Source: Streptomyces sp. NBC_01237 | GTDB taxonomy: Bacteria > Actinomycetota > Actinomycetes > Streptomycetales > Streptomycetaceae | Direction: 5' to 3' | Length of the DNA stretch: 64,000 nt | Assembly: GCF_035917275.1 (NCBI RefSeq) | Contig: NZ_CP108508.1 | Span: 62,001 to 126,000, forward strand | Part shown: positions 52,160 to 61,212 of the stretch, piece after piece | Layout of the letters: each line of letters opens with the position of its first letter | Numbering within the stretch: the stretch's first letter is position 1 | Translations under genes and position numbers: made by a program | Notes under the pieces: generated by a model | The model's database searches: none | The model's input: only the letters and a program-made list of their open reading frames with translations | Told to the model about the DNA's origin: nothing

Positions 52160-55100
52160 TCAGTCGTCTCGCGGGCAGGTCTGCCGGTGGGGGATTCCGG
52201 GGAGGTAGGTGCGCCATTGGCCGGGGGTGAGCTGCTTTCCCGTGCGGCGGCAGATGGCTCGGATCGCTGCCGTCGGTGACAGATCGTAGGTGTGGGGCGG
52301 GGCGTGGTCGCCCGCCGCGCGCAGTGTGTGGTTACTGTTGAAGGCAAGGCTGCCGATGGTGTCCCCGGCTGTCGGGAGGGGGCTGCCGATACGCTGGTGG
52401 ATTGTGGTGTCCCACAGCTGGAGGGTCCCTTCGTCACCGGCGACGGCCAGGGTCCGGCTGTCGGGTGTGAAGGCCAGGGCGGACACGTACTGGCGGGTGG
52501 AGGTGTCCGGGTCGGCGAGTTCGCCCAGCCTTCGTGTGATCCGGCCGTCCCAGAGCACGACCCGGCCGGAGCCCTCACCGACAGCCAGGTATTTCCCGTC
52601 GGGGCTGAACGCCAGGGCCGTGGCCTTGCCAGGGGTCCGTGCAGGAGGAAGCGGTGCGCCGGAGGGCAGTTGGTGCGCCGTGCCGTCCGATGTGGCGAGC
52701 AGTGTGCTGTCCGGGCTCAGTACTGGGCGGCCGGTGGCATCGGGGACGGTTGCGGTGACGGTCCTCAGCCCGAGGTCCCAGATCCCGGTGGTGGCCGACG
52801 TATCTGGCATCCCGGCGATAATCAGCTTCTGGTCGTCAGGAGTGAACGCGACGTTCTGCCATTCAGTCCTGCCGAGGTCGGCGCTCGTAAGAACCGTGGT
52901 GGTACGTCTTCGGGATATGTCATAGAGAGTGATTTGCCCCGGATCGGACATGCCTTTGATACCGGTCACACTGTAGGCGAGTGTCCGTCCTGTGGAGTTG
53001 AAAGCCAGCGAAACGCTGCAGGACTGCTGAATTTCGTCGTAGCGCGGGCAGGCCACCCGCGGTGGCGCCGCCAGGAGTGCGCCCGTCTTTCCGTCGAGGA
53101 TGCGAATGAGGATGTGTCGCCCGTCCGGGTCCGCACGGGCGACGGCCAGTCTGGCGCCTGCCGGGCCGAACTGCGTCCGGTGGGGAGCGCGGTCCCAGCC
53201 GGACGCGAACGCCGGTGTCAGATCGAGAGTATGCACGGTGGGACCCCACGACCCGTCAGGGCGACCGAGGTACCGGAGTGTGCCTGACGTCGTGTCGAGG
53301 CGGAGGTCTTTGACGGTCTCGCCGGACAGTTGATGGCGCGCTGAGGGGAAGTCCGGGTGACTCAGCCGCCATACGAGGATCTCTGTGCCATCCGAGGCTG
53401 CCAGGTAGGAGCCGCCCGCACCCAGCACAGCTGTCGTGAGTCCGGTGTGTTTCACCGAGGGAAGTTCCCGGCCCGAGGCGATGTGCCATGCACGGAATCC
53501 CGTATCCGTGATCACCCCGAGGTACTGGCTGTCCGGGCTGAAGATGACGTGTTCGTGAATGCACTGTTCAAGAGTGGATCTGGGAAGCCATGGCGCGGGG
53601 ATGCGGCGCTGCTTACCGACGTCCCACAACTGCAGTTGTTCATCCTGGACACACAGTGCCAGATAGCGGTCATCGGGGCTGACAGTGGTGTCGAGGGAAA
53701 CGACAAAGGGGCGACGCTCCATCCTGAACTGCTGCAGCAGCGTTTTCTGCCAGGACCAAGGAACTCCTTCCAGGGCCCCGGTCCGGGACAGGCCGCCCGT
53801 CTTGGGCAGTTCGATCCGCAGGAGTTCCCGTCGTCTTTTCACGTCGACAAGTTTGACCGTGTACGCGGTCGCGTCGGAGTCGTAGACGGCAAGGCTGCGA
53901 CCGCTCGGTCCCATCTCGGCTCCCTCCCGGGCGGCTAGTGAGGCAATCCGGTCGGTGCGGCCTGTGGCAAGGTCGCGCAGCGAGACCGTGTGACCGTCAA
54001 ACACCGGCAGCCACCCGGCGTCTGCCCGGATGAAGCCCGCGCTGTCGAAGTCCCGGCCCAGCCCGGGACGCACGCCGATGCGCCGGTGGCTGTCGACGTC
54101 CCAGCGGGTCACCCTGTCCGCGCCCACACTGATCAGGGTGCGGCCGTCGGAGCTGAGGTGGCGCATGGACGCGGCGCTGCTGTCCGGGTCGGTGAAAACG
54201 TCCTGCTCCTTCTGCGCCATGGCACTCAACAGTGCCGACCGCGTCTCGGGCAGGTCGGCAACCCGCCAGGCGGCCAGGGACAGGCGCATGGCGGTCTGCG
54301 GGTCGGACAGGCGAAGGCTGGCCGCGGTGCCGACGATGCGGCGCGCCTCGGCTTCGCGGCTGCGTTGCTCGCTGGTCCGATTCTGCTGCCAGGCGACCAG
54401 GCCGGCGAGGAGACTGAGGACGAGGAGAGCGGACAGTGCGGTGATTCCGGCACGGCGGCGGTGGTTCTGCCGTTGCCGAGCGACGAGGCTGGCTTTGAGG
54501 AACTCGCTCTCGCCGTAGGTCAGTTCGCCACTGTGTTCCGGGCTGCCGAAATACTTGGCGGCTTCGTCCAGGCGGAGTCCCCGGTACAGGGCCCCGGTGT
54601 CACGCTCAAGGCTCTTCCAGCTGACAGCCGCTTCCGTGAGCCGGCGCTGAGCGCGAAGCCGGTCGCGGTCCGCGTCGAGCCAGGAACGCAGCCGGGGCCA
54701 GCCGGCGAGCACGGCCTCATGGGCGAGATCGACGCAGTCTTCGTCAAGGGTGACAAGGCGAGCGCGGGCGAGGCGTTCGAGGACGAGTTCGGTGTCCTCG
54801 GTACTGCCTGTGCCCAGCGCGGCGATCTCTGCGCGCCGGGCGGGGCGTCGGGTGTCCGGAGTGCCCTGGCCAGGAGTGATCAGGCGGAGCAGGATGCGCC
54901 GGGCCATGTCGGCCTGGGCGGGCGACAGACGCTGGTAGAAGTCCTCCGCTGTTCGGGCGATCGCCCCTTTGATGCCGCCCGTCTCGTCGTAGGTGGCCTC
55001 GGTCAGCACTCTTCCCCTGCGTCGGCGCCAGGTCTCCAGCAAGGCATGGGACACCAGCGGAAGGCTGCCGTCCTCGTCAGCGGATTCGCTGAGAAGCCGC

Positions 55101-55981
55101 GCTGTCAGCGCCCGCTCAACGACGAGGCCGGCATGCGCCGCGGGCTTGATGATCGCCTCGCGCAGCTCATCCGGGCTCATGGGCGGCACCAGCATGGTCG
55201 CTCTGCGGGCCGCCTCCGCGAGTGTTCGATGCTGGGTGAGGTGACCGTAGAAATCGGCGCGGACAGCGATCACGACGCGCATGCCGCTGCCGGGCCCGGC
55301 AGCGGAGCACAGCAGTTCCACGAAGCGCGTGCGTTCGCCCGGGTCCGTGCACTGCGTGAAGACCTCCTCGAACTGGTCCACCACGATCAGTGTGCTCTCG
55401 CTCATGACCGTGGGATTGAGCAGTCCGGCATGGGTGTGCGCAGGACGCGGTCCGGGCGCGAGGATACGGATCGCGGACGTCCGGTGGTCACGGATCTCGC
55501 CCTCCCGGATGCGGTGGAGCAGCCCCGCTCGCAGCAAGGAGGACTTGCCGCTGCCCGACGGCCCGACCACCACGACGAACTCTCTTCGGACGAACAGGTC
55601 GACCAGCTCGTCGACGAGACGATCCCGCCCGAAGAACCGGTCGTGGTCCTCGACGCCGAAGCGGGCCAGGCCCAGATAGGGCGGATCTCCTTCTGCCGAA
55701 GCCGCGTTGGCCTCATCCGCTTCCCGCAGTGCCTGTTGCCAGCGTTCTGCCCACTCCTCGGGGTCGCCCTCGCAGGCGCGGACATAGGCCAGTACGACCG
55801 GGAGCGTCGGCAGGCGTACTCCGGCGGCGGCCTGCGCGAGCGTCGCGGCCGAGTAGTGCTCCTTGCTCGCCATCGCCCGGTAGGTAAGCCCTCCGGCCTC
55901 GTGGCGTAACTTCCTCAAGGCGCAGGCGAATTCGGCGACAGGTCCCTCGGCCGCGTCCAGCGGCCGCTCACGACGTCCCAT
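52160..55981 (-). CDS. XRE-nSTAND-WD40 signalling NTPase
   Basis: The protein has 1,273 residues from ATG 55981 (GGGGGAG upstream). N-terminal XRE-like HTH (15-75), nSTAND ATPase with P-loop GPSGSGKS (140-147) and Walker B VDQFEE (201-206), winged-helix and helical region to about 500, one membrane helix (ITALSALLVLSLLAGLVAW, about 515-535), then a long WD40-type propeller region (600-1250) with blades such as ALAFSPDGKYLAVGEGSG. STAND proteins of this kind act as ATP-dependent switches. In bacteria many are suspected defence or development regulators. It is monocistronic. Confidence 0.9.
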   Translation of the reverse strand: MGRRERPLDAAEGPVAEFACALRKLRHEAGGLTYRAMASKEHYSAATLAQAAAGVRLPTLPVVLAYVRACEGDPEEWAERWQQALREADEANAASAEGDPPYLGLARFGVEDHDRFFGRDRLVDELVDLFVRREFVVVVGPSGSGKSSLLRAGLLHRIREGEIRDHRTSAIRILAPGPRPAHTHAGLLNPTVMSESTLIVVDQFEEVFTQCTDPGERTRFVELLCSAAGPGSGMRVVIAVRADFYGHLTQHRTLAEAARRATMLVPPMSPDELREAIIKPAAHAGLVVERALTARLLSESADEDGSLPLVSHALLETWRRRRGRVLTEATYDETGGIKGAIARTAEDFYQRLSPAQADMARRILLRLITPGQGTPDTRRPARRAEIAALGTGSTEDTELVLERLARARLVTLDEDCVDLAHEAVLAGWPRLRSWLDADRDRLRAQRRLTEAAVSWKSLERDTGALYRGLRLDEAAKYFGSPEHSGELTYGESEFLKASLVARQRQNHRRRAGITALSALLVLSLLAGLVAWQQNRTSEQRSREAEARRIVGTAASLRLSDPQTAMRLSLAAWRVADLPETRSALLSAMAQKEQDVFTDPDSSAASMRHLSSDGRTLISVGADRVTRWDVDSHRRIGVRPGLGRDFDSAGFIRADAGWLPVFDGHTVSLRDLATGRTDRIASLAAREGAEMGPSGRSLAVYDSDATAYTVKLVDVKRRRELLRIELPKTGGLSRTGALEGVPWSWQKTLLQQFRMERRPFVVSLDTTVSPDDRYLALCVQDEQLQLWDVGKQRRIPAPWLPRSTLEQCIHEHVIFSPDSQYLGVITDTGFRAWHIASGRELPSVKHTGLTTAVLGAGGSYLAASDGTEILVWRLSHPDFPSARHQLSGETVKDLRLDTTSGTLRYLGRPDGSWGPTVHTLDLTPAFASGWDRAPHRTQFGPAGARLAVARADPDGRHILIRILDGKTGALLAAPPRVACPRYDEIQQSCSVSLAFNSTGRTLAYSVTGIKGMSDPGQITLYDISRRRTTTVLTSADLGRTEWQNVAFTPDDQKLIIAGMPDTSATTGIWDLGLRTVTATVPDATGRPVLSPDSTLLATSDGTAHQLPSGAPLPPARTPGKATALAFSPDGKYLAVGEGSGRVVLWDGRITRRLGELADPDTSTRQYVSALAFTPDSRTLAVAGDEGTLQLWDTTIHQRIGSPLPTAGDTIGSLAFNSNHTLRAAGDHAPPHTYDLSPTAAIRAICRRTGKQLTPGQWRTYLPGIPHRQTCPRDD

Positions 55982-56206
55982 GACTCCCCCTCATCACAGG
56001 CTGCTGTTCGAAGCTACGAACCTCTGCGGACGTTCACAAGACGGCGCACCGGTGCCTGTGTGCCGTCCCGTAGTTGTCTGAAGTGGTGGAAGGGGTCTGC
56101 CAGACAATCTTCCGGCCGTGAAAGCTGAGGTCAGGAAGTCCGCGGCCGAGGTTGCGGACGGGGCTGCCGGCTGTCGGCAGCCCCCGGCCAAAGGAGGAAA
56201 CACAAC

Positions 56207-56632
56207 ATGGGACGTCATCGGTTGGCCCTTGCCGCGCTCGGAGCCGCGCTGGCAGTGGGAAGCGCCCTGAGTACCGGATCCGGAGCAACGGCCGCCACAT
56301 CTGCCGACGCCCGGGCGGCTTGGGACGGCTGCGTCGCTGGGGACATCTGCGTCTACTCGGGCGACAACGGCACCGGGTCGGTGTGTGCGTGGGACGGGGA
56401 TGACTCGGACTGGCTCGGCGGTGCAGTCAAATGCAGCTGGGCCGGGACGAAGAACGTCCATTCGATCTGGAACCGTGGGACAGGAGGGGCAGGCTCCTAC
56501 CGGCACGTGAAGTTCTACGAGAAGGCCAGCCACGCGGCGTACGTCGGCTGTGTCGACCAGAATGCCAAGGGCAACACCGGAGGCAGCGCCGGAAGGCAGC
56601 TCAGGTCCCACAAGTGGGTCACCAGCTGCTGA
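56207..56632 (+). CDS. secreted peptidase inhibitor I36-like protein
   Basis: A 141-residue protein. The signal peptide ends near GATAA (residue 30), followed by WDGCVAGDICVYSGDNGTGS and WAGTKNVHSIWNRGTG, the beta-gamma crystallin-like pattern of the I36/SMI inhibitor family of Streptomyces. Six Cys allow disulfides. The ribosome site GGAGGAAAC is strong and the 3' hairpin is well formed. The target protease is unknown; the large metalloprotease in this window is only a possible candidate. Confidence 0.85.
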   Translation: MGRHRLALAALGAALAVGSALSTGSGATAATSADARAAWDGCVAGDICVYSGDNGTGSVCAWDGDDSDWLGGAVKCSWAGTKNVHSIWNRGTGGAGSYRHVKFYEKASHAAYVGCVDQNAKGNTGGSAGRQLRSHKWVTSC

Positions 56633-56711
56633 TCCGCGTACGTACGCAAGGGCAGCGTGTGCTACGCAGCAGTTGTACGGGGCTGCTGCAAGGCCACACG
56701 CTGATCCGCAG

Positions 56712-56751
56712 TGGTCAGGCGCCCCTTGTGGCGACGAAGGGTGCCTGACCA
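56712..56751 (+). terminator. hairpin terminator of the I36-like gene
   Basis: TGGTCAGGCGCCCCTT pairs with AAGGGTGCCTGACCA (one bulge) around a short loop, about 80 bases after the stop. Confidence 0.75.
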
Positions 56752-56789
56752 CAGGCGGGTGCGCTGTCCCGCCGGCCGGCCCGCCGCGG

Positions 56790-56960
56790 GATGATCCTCG
56801 TCTCCCCCGAGACTGTCCGCCGCTGGTGACCGAAGTTTCGGCCAGGCGTACTCCAGCCCGGGGCGCCGCCCGCGGGCCGCGCCCCGGGAACAAGTGGCAG
56901 TTGGACGTGGCCTTCATACCGATCCCGGGAACCCGACACCTCCCGCATGGGCGGGGACCA
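56790..56960 (+). mobile_element. IS6-like transposase remnant
   Basis: ILVSPETVRRW, a stop, then PKFRPGVLQPGAPPAGRAPG, and in the next frame PRPGNKWQLDVAFIPIPGTR recall the IS6-family helical region and first catalytic Asp block (R/P-G-x-W-x-x-D). It is about 55 codons long with a stop and a frameshift. Confidence 0.5.
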
Positions 56961-56998
56961 CTGTCCGGCATATCGGCGACAGGCCCGGTGGGCGGTGG

Positions 56999-57370
56999 TC
57001 AGATCCGCCAGGAGCGGATGCGGTCCGCGGCGTCGTAGGCGTCGGTCCGCCCGGCGTCGATGTCGCGGGCCAGGTCGATCAGCGCCCCGTACGGTGCGTC
57101 GAGGCCTTCACCCGCCGCGCTCATGTACGCGACAGCGATCCCGGTGCCGAAAAGGGCGTTGCGGGCGGGGAGCGGGCGCAGTCGGATGATGGTGTGCATG
57201 AGGGCGGCGGCGCGCCAGGCGTTGTCGACGACGGCGCCGACCCTGGGGGTGTTGACCCGGTGGCGGCCGACGGCGGCGACCAGGGTGGAGAAGTCGTGGA
57301 TCGTGGGGTGCTTGGGCAGGACCTCGGCCTGGCGCTCCAGGAGCCACCGGATGTCGACGTGGAGCTCCAC
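56999..57370 (-). CDS. Doc/Fic-like toxin of a toxin-antitoxin pair
   Basis: The protein has 123 residues from GTG 57370, two bases after the antitoxin stop. It reads MELHVDIRWLLERQAEVLPK, NAWRAAALMHTIIRLRPLPA and NALFGTGIAVAYMSAAGEG, the layout of Doc-type toxins that phosphorylate EF-Tu. The classical HxFx(D/N)GNKR loop is not intact (RPLPARNALFGTGI replaces it), so activity is uncertain or uses a variant site. Confidence 0.75.
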   Translation of the reverse strand: MELHVDIRWLLERQAEVLPKHPTIHDFSTLVAAVGRHRVNTPRVGAVVDNAWRAAALMHTIIRLRPLPARNALFGTGIAVAYMSAAGEGLDAPYGALIDLARDIDAGRTDAYDAADRIRSWRI

Positions 57371-57372
57371 GG

Positions 57373-57621
57373 TCAGGCGGCCCGCCCCGCCGTGTCCGTG
57401 CGGGCCGGTGTGTCGTCGGGGAACGCCGCGTCGAACGCGTCGCCGTGGACGTCGAGAAAGTCGCGGAAGACCTCTGCTGCGCCTTTGAGGCGGGGGTCGC
57501 GGACCGCGTCGTGCGCGGCCCGGCTGATAAGTGCGGTCACCGTGGTCCCCTCCGCCTCCGCACGTTCTTTCCGCAAGGCGCGCAGCTGGTCATCGACCCG
57601 GATCGTCACCGGTTTCGACAT
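57373..57621 (-). CDS. ribbon-helix-helix antitoxin
   Basis: The protein has 82 residues. The N-terminal RHH strand and helices (KPVTIRVDDQLRALRKERAE, then GTTVTALISRAAHDAV) bind DNA. The C-terminal acidic tail (FRDFLDVHGDAFDAAFPDD) would wrap the toxin. It lies upstream of the toxin gene on the same strand, the normal order for an autoregulated pair. Confidence 0.85.
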   Translation of the reverse strand: MSKPVTIRVDDQLRALRKERAEAEGTTVTALISRAAHDAVRDPRLKGAAEVFRDFLDVHGDAFDAAFPDDTPARTDTAGRAA

Positions 57622-57840
57622 ACCCCCGACCGTACAGCAAGCCGTACAGCACGGTCAGGTTCCGTCGAGTCCGAGTTCACCGGCGGGGAGAACTCCTGTC
57701 GGGACTTTGCACACAGGCACTGCGGAACAACCACGCCAGATCGTGCTGTAACTGTACGGCGACGTGATGGGAGGTCCGCGAAGAGCGCGACGACAAGCTG
57801 GGCCCTGGACGGCCCTGGGTCCCGGGCCCTTGGTGAGCGA
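57622..57840. other. intergenic, promoter of the toxin-antitoxin operon
   Basis: Contains AGCAAGCCGTACAGCA and CTGTAACTGTACGGCG near 57637 and 57747, two GTACAGC/CTGTACGG-like words that could be RHH operator parts. No gene. Confidence 0.35.
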
Positions 57841-58143
57841 TCAGCAGGTGCTGCCGGTGTACCAGGCGTACTTGATGACCGCCGTTGATCCGAGGGGGGT
57901 GCGGCCGGGGCCGACACAGGTGGTATAGCCGGTGTCGTTGTGCCGTTCGACACGGATCCAGATCTTTCCGCTGGTGGCGCAGTGGCGGTAGTAGGCGATG
58001 CCTGCCGCGTTGTCGGGGTCCCAACCGCAGGCGCGCACACCTGACGGTGCGGCGGCGGCGGTAGAGGCGGCAGTGCCGGTGATGCCCAGAGTGAGCATCA
58101 CCGCAGCCGCCAGGCCGACGACCTTGCTCTGGCGAAGATTCAT
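57841..58143 (-). CDS. small secreted DUF6355-like protein
   Basis: A 100-residue protein. The signal peptide ends near STAAAA (residue 32). The mature part, RACGWDPDNAAGIAYYRHCA and TTCVGPGRTPLGS, has the CGW..YYRHC and CVGPG..LG pattern of DUF6355, small secreted Streptomyces proteins with two likely disulfides. AAAGGTGG lies before the ATG. An AT-rich ACAAACTTTCTCTTTGT palindrome lies 30 bases further upstream. Function unknown. Confidence 0.75.
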   Translation of the reverse strand: MNLRQSKVVGLAAAVMLTLGITGTAASTAAAAPSGVRACGWDPDNAAGIAYYRHCATSGKIWIRVERHNDTGYTTCVGPGRTPLGSTAVIKYAWYTGSTC

Positions 58144-58463
58144 GATTTACCACCTTTCATGGCACTTGATAACAAACTTTCTCTTTGTTGTCTGATGCTC
58201 CCTCAGGTGCCCTTGCAGGGCAAGCTGTTCGGCCCCGATGGCTGGTTGTGGTCCTTCAGGGCCGCAGCACAGGCGCGGGCTGACGCATGGGCAATGCGAC
58301 GAACCGAAAGGTCGATGCCGCGTAGACGGCCAGGACGGATCCGTACTGGCGCCTGCGGCAGCCACCGGACGACGGGTGCACGGCCAGTCATCGACGGCCT
58401 GTCTTCGCATGTGCTGTCCGAGATGTTCGCAACCGTCCTGCCAACCGGCAGCTCAGGGCAAGA
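58144..58463. other. intergenic with a probable promoter
   Basis: ACAAACTTTCTCTTTGT (about 58170-58186) is the most AT-rich palindrome here and probably the promoter/operator of the DUF6355-like gene. No gene is seen in the rest. Confidence 0.4.
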
Positions 58464-59699
58464 TCAACGGACTACCGCAGTGCGACGGGACAGGGCTGTC
58501 CACGGTGTGATGAGCGCGGCGGCCATAGAGATGGCGGCCAGGAGGAAGAACAGCGGTCCGTAGCCGCCGAGGGGCACAGCGAGGGCGGCGCCCGCGAACG
58601 GCGCGAGGGCTGCCGCTGTCTGGGCGGGTGCGGCGAGAAGTCCTGAGAGGCGGCCGTAGTGGGCGGTGCCCCAGCGGTCGGTGATGGCGGTGGCCTGAAG
58701 CAGGGTGAGGTTGCCGCGGACCATGCCGGCTACGACCGACATCGCGATGATCAGGACGTACGGGCCGGGAGCGGCTGCGATGGAGACGGTGGTCAGCCCA
58801 CCGAGCGCGATCAGGACCGTCGCGCGGGCCGTGGCGGTGGTGCGGCGAGCGAGGGCGGCGTACAGGGTGCGGCCGAGAGTCTGTCCGGCGCCGCCGATTC
58901 CGAGTGCCCAGGCAGCCTGGCTGGTGGTGTAGCCGCGTTCCAGAAGGAGCGGGACGAGGGCCACGACGACGGCGTACATCGCAAAGCCGGACAGCGTGAA
59001 GGCGGCCGCGAGCAGGAGGAATGGCCGGCTGCGCCCGACTTCGGCAGCGTCTGCTGCCGCGTGTGCTGGGCTGGTTGCGGCGTCGGGCCATGGTGCGCGC
59101 AGGGCCAGGGCGTGGGCGGGGATGGTCACGGCGGCGAGCACCAGGGCGAGAACGACGTACGTCGCCCGCCACGACATGTGATCGGCGATTGCCGCGGTGA
59201 GAGGTGCGAAGACGGTGGAGGCGAGGCCGCCGGCGAGGGTGACGACGGTCAGAGCGCGGACGTGGTCGGGGGCCCACCAGCGGGTGAGGGCGGCGAAGGC
59301 GGGCTGGTAGAAGGTGGATGCCATCGCGAGCCCGGCGAGCAGCCACCCGGCGATGAAGACGGGCAGGTTGGGGGCGGCTGCCACGATGAGGATGCTGAGC
59401 GCGCCGAGGACCGATCCGGCGGTCATCACGGTGCGCGGGCCGTGATGGTCGATGATCCGGCCGACCCGTATCCCGGCGATCGCGGACACGAGGAGGGCAA
59501 TGGAGAACGCGGCCGTGGTCGCCCCGGCGGGCCACCCGGTGTCGGCGGTGATCTGCGGGTTCAGTACGGGGAACGCGTAGTAGACGATGCCCCAGCTGGT
59601 GATCTGGGTGGCGCACAGGGCAGGCAGGGCGGCGCGGGGCCGTGACCTGACTTCTGTTCCGGTCGCGGCCTCGCGATCAGGGGTGCTGAGATCCGTCAC
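58464..59699 (-). CDS. MFS transporter of an arsenic-type operon
   Basis: The protein has 411 residues from GTG 59699, overlapping the stop of the flavoprotein gene (GTGA). Twelve hydrophobic helices with GRIIDHHGPR (MFS motif A-like) after helix 2 and QTLGRTLYAALARR at the matching place in the second half. MFS exporters of this type accompany flavin monooxygenases in actinobacterial arsenic loci and probably export an oxidised or organic arsenic species. The specificity is inferred from context, not sequence. Confidence 0.85.
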   Translation of the reverse strand: MTDLSTPDREAATGTEVRSRPRAALPALCATQITSWGIVYYAFPVLNPQITADTGWPAGATTAAFSIALLVSAIAGIRVGRIIDHHGPRTVMTAGSVLGALSILIVAAAPNLPVFIAGWLLAGLAMASTFYQPAFAALTRWWAPDHVRALTVVTLAGGLASTVFAPLTAAIADHMSWRATYVVLALVLAAVTIPAHALALRAPWPDAATSPAHAAADAAEVGRSRPFLLLAAAFTLSGFAMYAVVVALVPLLLERGYTTSQAAWALGIGGAGQTLGRTLYAALARRTTATARATVLIALGGLTTVSIAAAPGPYVLIIAMSVVAGMVRGNLTLLQATAITDRWGTAHYGRLSGLLAAPAQTAAALAPFAGAALAVPLGGYGPLFFLLAAISMAAALITPWTALSRRTAVVR

Positions 59700-61105
59700 G
59701 AGCCGCAGCAGCCGCCCGCCGGTGTCTCCTCGGCGGCCGTTGTGGCGGGAGCGCCGACACCGAGCTGCACGAGCGCGGGCTCCGGGGCACAGCAGCCTCC
59801 GCCGTCGGCCTGGTCGGCTGCCGGGTCGTCGAAGAGTCCGGCGCCGCCGCAGACTCCGGTTTCCGGGAGGGTGAGTTCGACGCGGTCGGCGGACTCGGTG
59901 TCACCGGCGAGCGCGGCGGCGACGGAGCGGACCTGCTCGTAGCCGGTCATCGCCAGGAAGGTCGGGGCGCGGCCGTAGGACTTCATCCCGACCAGGTACA
60001 CACCTGGTTCGGGGTGGGAGAGCTCGCGGTGGCCGTGCGGGTAGACCGTGCCGCAGGAATGCTGGTTCGGGTCGATCAGCGGAGCCAGCTCGACGGGGGC
60101 CTGGAGGCGCTCGTCGAGACCCAGGCGCAGCTCGTTCAGGAAGGACAGGTCGGGGCGGAAGCCGGTCAGCACGATCACCTCGTCCACCGGGTCCGGGCGG
60201 TGGCCGTCCTCGCCGGCCAGGACCAGGCGGCCGTCGGCGTCGCGCTCGATCGCCTCGGTGCGGAAGCCGGTCACGGCGTCGGCGTGGCCCTCGTCGACGG
60301 CGGCCTTCGCCGCCAGGCCCAGAGCGCCGCGGGCGGGGAGCTGGTCGGCCTCACCACCGCCGAAGGTGGACTCCGAGATGCCCCGGCGCCGGATCCATAC
60401 GCCCTTCGTGCCCGTTCCGTCCTTGGACTTGGCGAGGTCGGCGAGGGAGGCGAGGGCGGTGAAGCCGGTGAAGGCGGAGGCGCCCGAGCCGATGACGGCG
60501 GTGCGCTTGCCCGCGTACCGGGCGCGGACGGCGGGGCCCTTCAGGTCCGGGGCGCGGTAGGTGATCCGGTCGGCCGCCGCACGCTCGCCGAGGGCGGCAA
60601 GGCCGCTGCCGCCGGCAGGGCTGGGTGTGGCCCAGGTGCCGGAGGCGTCGATGACGGCGCGGGCGAAGACGCGCTCCTCACGGCCGTCGGCGTGGGTGAA
60701 GTGCACGACGAACGGCCGCTGATAGCGGTCGGCGTCGACGATGCGGTCCCGGCCGGTGCGCGAGACGCCAGTGACCGTCGCACCGAGGCGGACGCGATCG
60801 CCGAGAACGTCGGCGAGCGGCCGCAGGTACAGGTCGGCCCAGTCGCCGCCGGAGGGGTAGGTGGCCGGGCCGGGCCGTGTCCAGCCGGTGGGGGCCAGCT
60901 TCTCGGCGGCCGGGTCGACGACTTCGTCCCAGGTGGAGAACAGGCGGACGTGTGCCCACTCGCGCACCGCGGCGCCGACGCTCTGTCCGGCTTCGAGGAC
61001 CAGGGGCTCGTTGCCCCGATCGAGTAGGTGGGCGGCGGCGGCCAGGCCGACGGGTCCGGCCCCGATCACGACGACGGGCAGCTCGGTGGTGGCGGGCGCG
61101 TTCAC
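59696..61105 (-). CDS. FAD/NAD(P)-dependent flavoprotein with C-terminal vicinal Cys pairs
   Basis: The protein has 469 residues from GTG 61105 (AAGGAG upstream). The FAD-binding GAGPVGLAAAAHLLDRG (14-30) and second nucleotide site KRTAVIGSGASAFTGFTAL (about 200) are clear, as is EVIVLTGFRPDLSFL. The tail has GGGCCAPEP and ends GGCCGS, CC pairs typical of As(III)-binding proteins. Family members lie in actinobacterial ars clusters next to ArsR and MFS genes. It is likely to act on trivalent arsenicals. First gene of the operon with the MFS exporter. Confidence 0.85.
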   Translation of the reverse strand: MNAPATTELPVVVIGAGPVGLAAAAHLLDRGNEPLVLEAGQSVGAAVREWAHVRLFSTWDEVVDPAAEKLAPTGWTRPGPATYPSGGDWADLYLRPLADVLGDRVRLGATVTGVSRTGRDRIVDADRYQRPFVVHFTHADGREERVFARAVIDASGTWATPSPAGGSGLAALGERAAADRITYRAPDLKGPAVRARYAGKRTAVIGSGASAFTGFTALASLADLAKSKDGTGTKGVWIRRRGISESTFGGGEADQLPARGALGLAAKAAVDEGHADAVTGFRTEAIERDADGRLVLAGEDGHRPDPVDEVIVLTGFRPDLSFLNELRLGLDERLQAPVELAPLIDPNQHSCGTVYPHGHRELSHPEPGVYLVGMKSYGRAPTFLAMTGYEQVRSVAAALAGDTESADRVELTLPETGVCGGAGLFDDPAADQADGGGCCAPEPALVQLGVGAPATTAAEETPAGGCCGS

Positions 61106-61167
61106 GGCGACTCCTTACGCGTTTCGGCATCTCTCGATGGCCTGCGCGGTCCAGCATGGCAACTGTA

Positions 61168-61198
61168 TTGATGAGCGTCAACATAGACATTCATCGAA
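61168..61198. promoter_or_regulatory. ArsR-type operator between the divergent flavoprotein genes
   Basis: GATGA-gc-GTC-aacata-GAC-at-TCATC is a perfect inverted repeat inside TTGATGAGCGTCAACATAGA and its partner half. It fits the ArsR/SmtB operator style (TTGA/TCAA halves) and covers the divergent promoter region. Confidence 0.7.
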
Positions 61199-61212
61199 AC
61201 CAAGGGGATCTA

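Noticed and set aside
53990..55909. 639-codon plus-strand frame opposite the nSTAND protein
   Set aside because: Antisense shadow. The minus-strand protein has a P-loop, Walker B, WD40 blades and a good start.
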